Of a stretch of DNA of 9,034 bases, positions 6,907-9,034 are shown piece by piece. The DNA is from Bacteroidota bacterium. Lineage in GTDB: Bacteria > Bacteroidota > Bacteroidia > Chitinophagales > Chitinophagaceae. Positions within the stretch are counted from its first letter, which is position 1; each line of letters begins with the position of its first letter. A program made the position numbers and the translations under genes. A model generated the notes under the pieces. The model was not told the DNA's origin, ran no database searches, and saw nothing but the letters and a program-made list of their open reading frames with translations. The stretch is from the NCBI GenBank assembly GCA_947462495.1, contig CANHOY010000056.1:1-9034 (forward strand), in the 5' to 3' direction.

Positions 6907-6914
6907 CAAAGCTA
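6907..6914 (-). promoter_or_regulatory. -7 promoter element of the secreted-protein gene
   Basis: Minus-strand TAGCTTTG matches TAnnTTTG and ends only 4 bp before the ATG at 6900-6902. Transcription would start at or within a few bases of the start codon, implying a leaderless or nearly leaderless mRNA. No clear -33 TTG is seen. Confidence 0.5.
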
Positions 6915-6939
6915 TGTATAAAATATGAACCGCTTTTAT

Positions 6940-6947
6940 TACCTTTG
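6940..6947 (+). promoter_or_regulatory. -7 promoter element of thrS
   Basis: TACCTTTG, followed by CGG, is an exact TAnnTTTG match 25 bp before the thrS ATG. Transcription from about 6952 would give a leader of about 20 nt, too short for a T-box or for the structured leader used in E. coli thrS autoregulation. No clear -33 TTG is seen. Confidence 0.6.
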
Positions 6948-6972
6948 CGGATATATATTATAGAGAAAAATC

Positions 6973-8913
6973 ATGGTTCAAATTCAATTTCCAGACGGTG
7001 CGGTTCGTTCCTACGAAAAAGGGGTTACTGCTTACGGCATTGCAAAATCAATTAGTGAAGGTTTGGCAAAAAAAGTATTGGCGGCTTCGGTAAATGGAGA
7101 AGTGTACGATGCAACGCGTGCCATTAATGAGGATGCAGCATTAAAATTATTAACCTGGGAGGATGCAGATGGTAAAAATACATTTTGGCATTCTTCGGCT
7201 CATTTATTAGCAGAAGCGGTGGAAATGCAATTTCCAGGTGCAAAATTTTGGGTGGGGCCGGCATTAGAAAAGGGATTTTATTACGACATTGACTTAGGAG
7301 ATAAAACTATTAAAGAAGAAGATGTTATTGCGCTAGAAAAAAAGATGAATGAATTGGCAAAACAAGCCAATGCTTATATCCGCAAGGAAATGTCAAAGGC
7401 CGATGCCATTGCTTATTTTACAGAAAAGAAGGATGAATATAAATTAGATTTATTATCGGGTTTGGAAGATGGCACCATTACTTTTTATACCCAAGGGGCG
7501 TTCACCGATTTGTGTCGAGGCCCACATATTCCGAATACAAGTTTTATAAAAGCGATTAAGATAACCAATATCGCAGGTGCATTTTGGAAAGGAGATGAGA
7601 AAAATAAAATGTTAACCAGGGTGTATGGTATTACTTTTCCGAATCAAAAGGAATTGGATGAATATTTATTGTTGTTAGAAGAAGCCAAAAAAAGAGACCA
7701 TAGAAAATTAGGAAAAGAATTAGGTATTTATACTATGGACGATGATGTGGGGCCCGGACTTCCATTATGGATGCCCAATGGAACTATCATAATTGAGGAG
7801 TTAGAAAATTTAGCGAAGCAAACTGAAGAAGCCGCAGGATACAAGCGTGTAGTGACCCCTCATATTGCAAAAGAAAGTATGTACATTAAAAGTGGACACT
7901 TACCTTATTATCAAGACAGCATGTTTCCTCCAATGGAATTAGACGGAACAAAGTATTATTTAAAGGCAATGAATTGCCCGCATCATCATAAAATTTTTGA
8001 AGCAGAACCTAAGAGCTATAAAGACATGCCACTTCGTTTAGCGGAGTATGGTACTTGTTATAGATATGAGCAAAGTGGTGAATTATTTGGATTGATGCGC
8101 GTACGTTGCTTGCATATGAATGATGCGCATATTTATTGTACCAAAGAACAATTTGCACAAGAATTTAGAGCGGTGAATGAAATGTATTTGAAGTACTTTA
8201 AAATATTTGGCATTGATAAATATGTAATGCGATTAAGTTTACACGATCCAAAAAAATTAGGACAGAAATATATTAACGAACCTGAACTTTGGTTGGAAAC
8301 AGAAGCCATGGTGCGCGCTGTGTTAATTGAAACAGGGACTCCATTTGTGGAAGTACAGGATGAGGGCGCTTTTTATGGCCCTAAGATTGATGTTCAAATT
8401 TGGAGTATTATAGGACGTGAATTTACATTGGCGACCAATCAAGTAGATTTTGCACAAGGCAAACGTTTTAATTTAAGCTTTACCAATAAAGACAATGAAC
8501 CTGAAACTCCATTGATTATTCATCGTGCTCCCTTGGGAACCCATGAACGTTTTATTGGATTTTTATTAGAACATTATGCTGGAAAATTTCCAGTCTGGTT
8601 AGCACCTATGCAAGTTAAAATTTTACCTATCAGTGATAAATTTATGCCTTATGCCGAAATCGTTTTCGCAGAATTGAAGAAAGCGGGGGTGCGTGTAGAG
8701 ATAGATGACAGAAATGAAAAAATTGGGAAGAAGATTAGAGATACAGAAATTATGAAAGTGCCTTATATGTTAGTGATTGGAGAAAAAGAAGTGGCCGAAA
8801 ATAAATTATCGGTTCGCCGTCAGGGCAAAGGAGATATGGGCATGTTGGATAAATCTGCTTTCTTGGCACAGGTGGTGGAAGAAATTGAAGAAAGAAGGGC
8901 CCCTGCGGAATAA
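6973..8913 (+). CDS. thrS: Threonyl-tRNA synthetase
   Basis: Attaches threonine to tRNA(Thr) in the cytoplasm and edits mischarged serine. The 646 residues are full length. Domains in order: TGS domain (about 1-62); editing domain (about 63-225) with HSSAH (73-77) and CRGPH (181-185), whose two His pairs and Cys form the editing site; class II catalytic core (about 245-540); and anticodon-binding domain (about 545-640). In the core, C335 (in MNCPHH), H386 (in DAHIY) and H517 (in IIHRAP) line up with the E. coli zinc ligands Cys334, His385 and His511. Motif 2 is CYRYEQSGELFGLMRVR (362-378) and motif 3 contains GTHERFIGFLLEHY (522-535) with R526. All key residues are intact. The start at ATG 6973 gives the normal TGS opening (MVQIQFPDGA). 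A tandem TAA TAA ends the gene; infC follows 62 bp later on the same strand, the common thrS-infC arrangement. Confidence 0.98.
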   Translation: MVQIQFPDGAVRSYEKGVTAYGIAKSISEGLAKKVLAASVNGEVYDATRAINEDAALKLLTWEDADGKNTFWHSSAHLLAEAVEMQFPGAKFWVGPALEKGFYYDIDLGDKTIKEEDVIALEKKMNELAKQANAYIRKEMSKADAIAYFTEKKDEYKLDLLSGLEDGTITFYTQGAFTDLCRGPHIPNTSFIKAIKITNIAGAFWKGDEKNKMLTRVYGITFPNQKELDEYLLLLEEAKKRDHRKLGKELGIYTMDDDVGPGLPLWMPNGTIIIEELENLAKQTEEAAGYKRVVTPHIAKESMYIKSGHLPYYQDSMFPPMELDGTKYYLKAMNCPHHHKIFEAEPKSYKDMPLRLAEYGTCYRYEQSGELFGLMRVRCLHMNDAHIYCTKEQFAQEFRAVNEMYLKYFKIFGIDKYVMRLSLHDPKKLGQKYINEPELWLETEAMVRAVLIETGTPFVEVQDEGAFYGPKIDVQIWSIIGREFTLATNQVDFAQGKRFNLSFTNKDNEPETPLIIHRAPLGTHERFIGFLLEHYAGKFPVWLAPMQVKILPISDKFMPYAEIVFAELKKAGVRVEIDDRNEKIGKKIRDTEIMKVPYMLVIGEKEVAENKLSVRRQGKGDMGMLDKSAFLAQVVEEIEERRAPAE

Positions 8914-8975
8914 TAAAGCACCATATCATAACATTGACTATCTTTACAAAACTTAAATAAACGTTTAATTACTTA

Positions 8976-9034
8976 ATGGCATTACCTAACAGAGGACCCA
9001 GATTTAACCCAAGGTTTCAAAGACAACAAGAACC
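8976..9034 (+). CDS. infC: Translation initiation factor IF-3, N-terminal fragment (runs off right edge)
   Basis: The last 59 bases open with ATG and read MALPNRGPRFNPRFQRQQE without a stop. This Arg/Pro/Gln-rich opening resembles the unstructured N-terminal extension of Bacteroidota IF-3, which precedes the conserved domain lying beyond the window. The position right after thrS is the main support, since thrS-infC-rpmI-rplT is widely conserved. IF-3 binds the 30S subunit and checks start-codon pairing. Here the start is ATG, not the rare AUU used for autoregulation in E. coli. The gene is likely cotranscribed with thrS; the 62-bp gap holds no hairpin terminator that I can see. Confidence 0.75.
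   Translation, partial: MALPNRGPRFNPRFQRQQE

Noticed and set aside
8914..8975. Possible separate infC promoter (TATCTTTA at 8939-8946)
   Set aside because: The last base of the -7 element does not match and there is no TTG at the proper distance. Cotranscription with thrS is the simpler reading.
1..9034. Mobile elements, CRISPR arrays, defence or toxin-antitoxin systems
   Set aside because: No transposase, integrase, spaced direct-repeat array, tRNA-associated attachment site or toxin-like small gene pair was seen. Almost all the space is taken by core genes.

Overview
The window looks like chromosomal core sequence from a Bacteroidota bacterium, most likely of the Chitinophagaceae/Sphingobacteriales type. 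Three things point there: AT-rich DNA with no Shine-Dalgarno sequences ahead of the starts, repeated TAnnTTTG (-7) promoter elements upstream of genes, and protein types typical of that phylum (a long-form NagB N-terminus, a DUF3347-like lipoprotein, and a secreted protein with a low-complexity linker). The taxonomic placement is inferred from motifs, not from a database search.

Left block, minus strand (1-5051), read right to left: an ABC-F ATPase; a 232-bp intergenic stretch with two inverted repeats and a possible promoter; pfkA (6-phosphofructokinase); pyk (pyruvate kinase) 25 bp later; a rho-independent terminator; and the first 107 codons of nagB (glucosamine-6-phosphate deaminase), which runs off the left edge. 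NagB makes fructose 6-phosphate, PfkA phosphorylates it, and Pyk catalyses the last step of glycolysis, so the block links amino-sugar catabolism to lower glycolysis.

Middle block (5052-6902): a 73-bp divergent promoter region separates the ABC-F gene from a small plus-strand lipoprotein that resembles a degenerate DUF3347 domain. It converges, with a 4-bp overlap of stop codons, on a minus-strand gene for a 405-residue secreted protein with two conserved-looking domains joined by an Asn/Ser/Thr/Lys-rich linker.

Right block, plus strand (6903-9034): a short divergent promoter region, then thrS (threonyl-tRNA synthetase) and, 62 bp later, the first codons of infC (initiation factor IF3). This is the conserved thrS-infC translation cluster.

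I see no mobile element, CRISPR array, tRNA, rRNA or defence system, and no clear evidence of a new multigene system. The points most worth following are the unusually perfect palindrome upstream of pfkA, the DUF3347-like lipoprotein that lacks its metal-ligand cysteines, the potassium-independence signature in Pyk, and the apparently leaderless transcript of the secreted protein.
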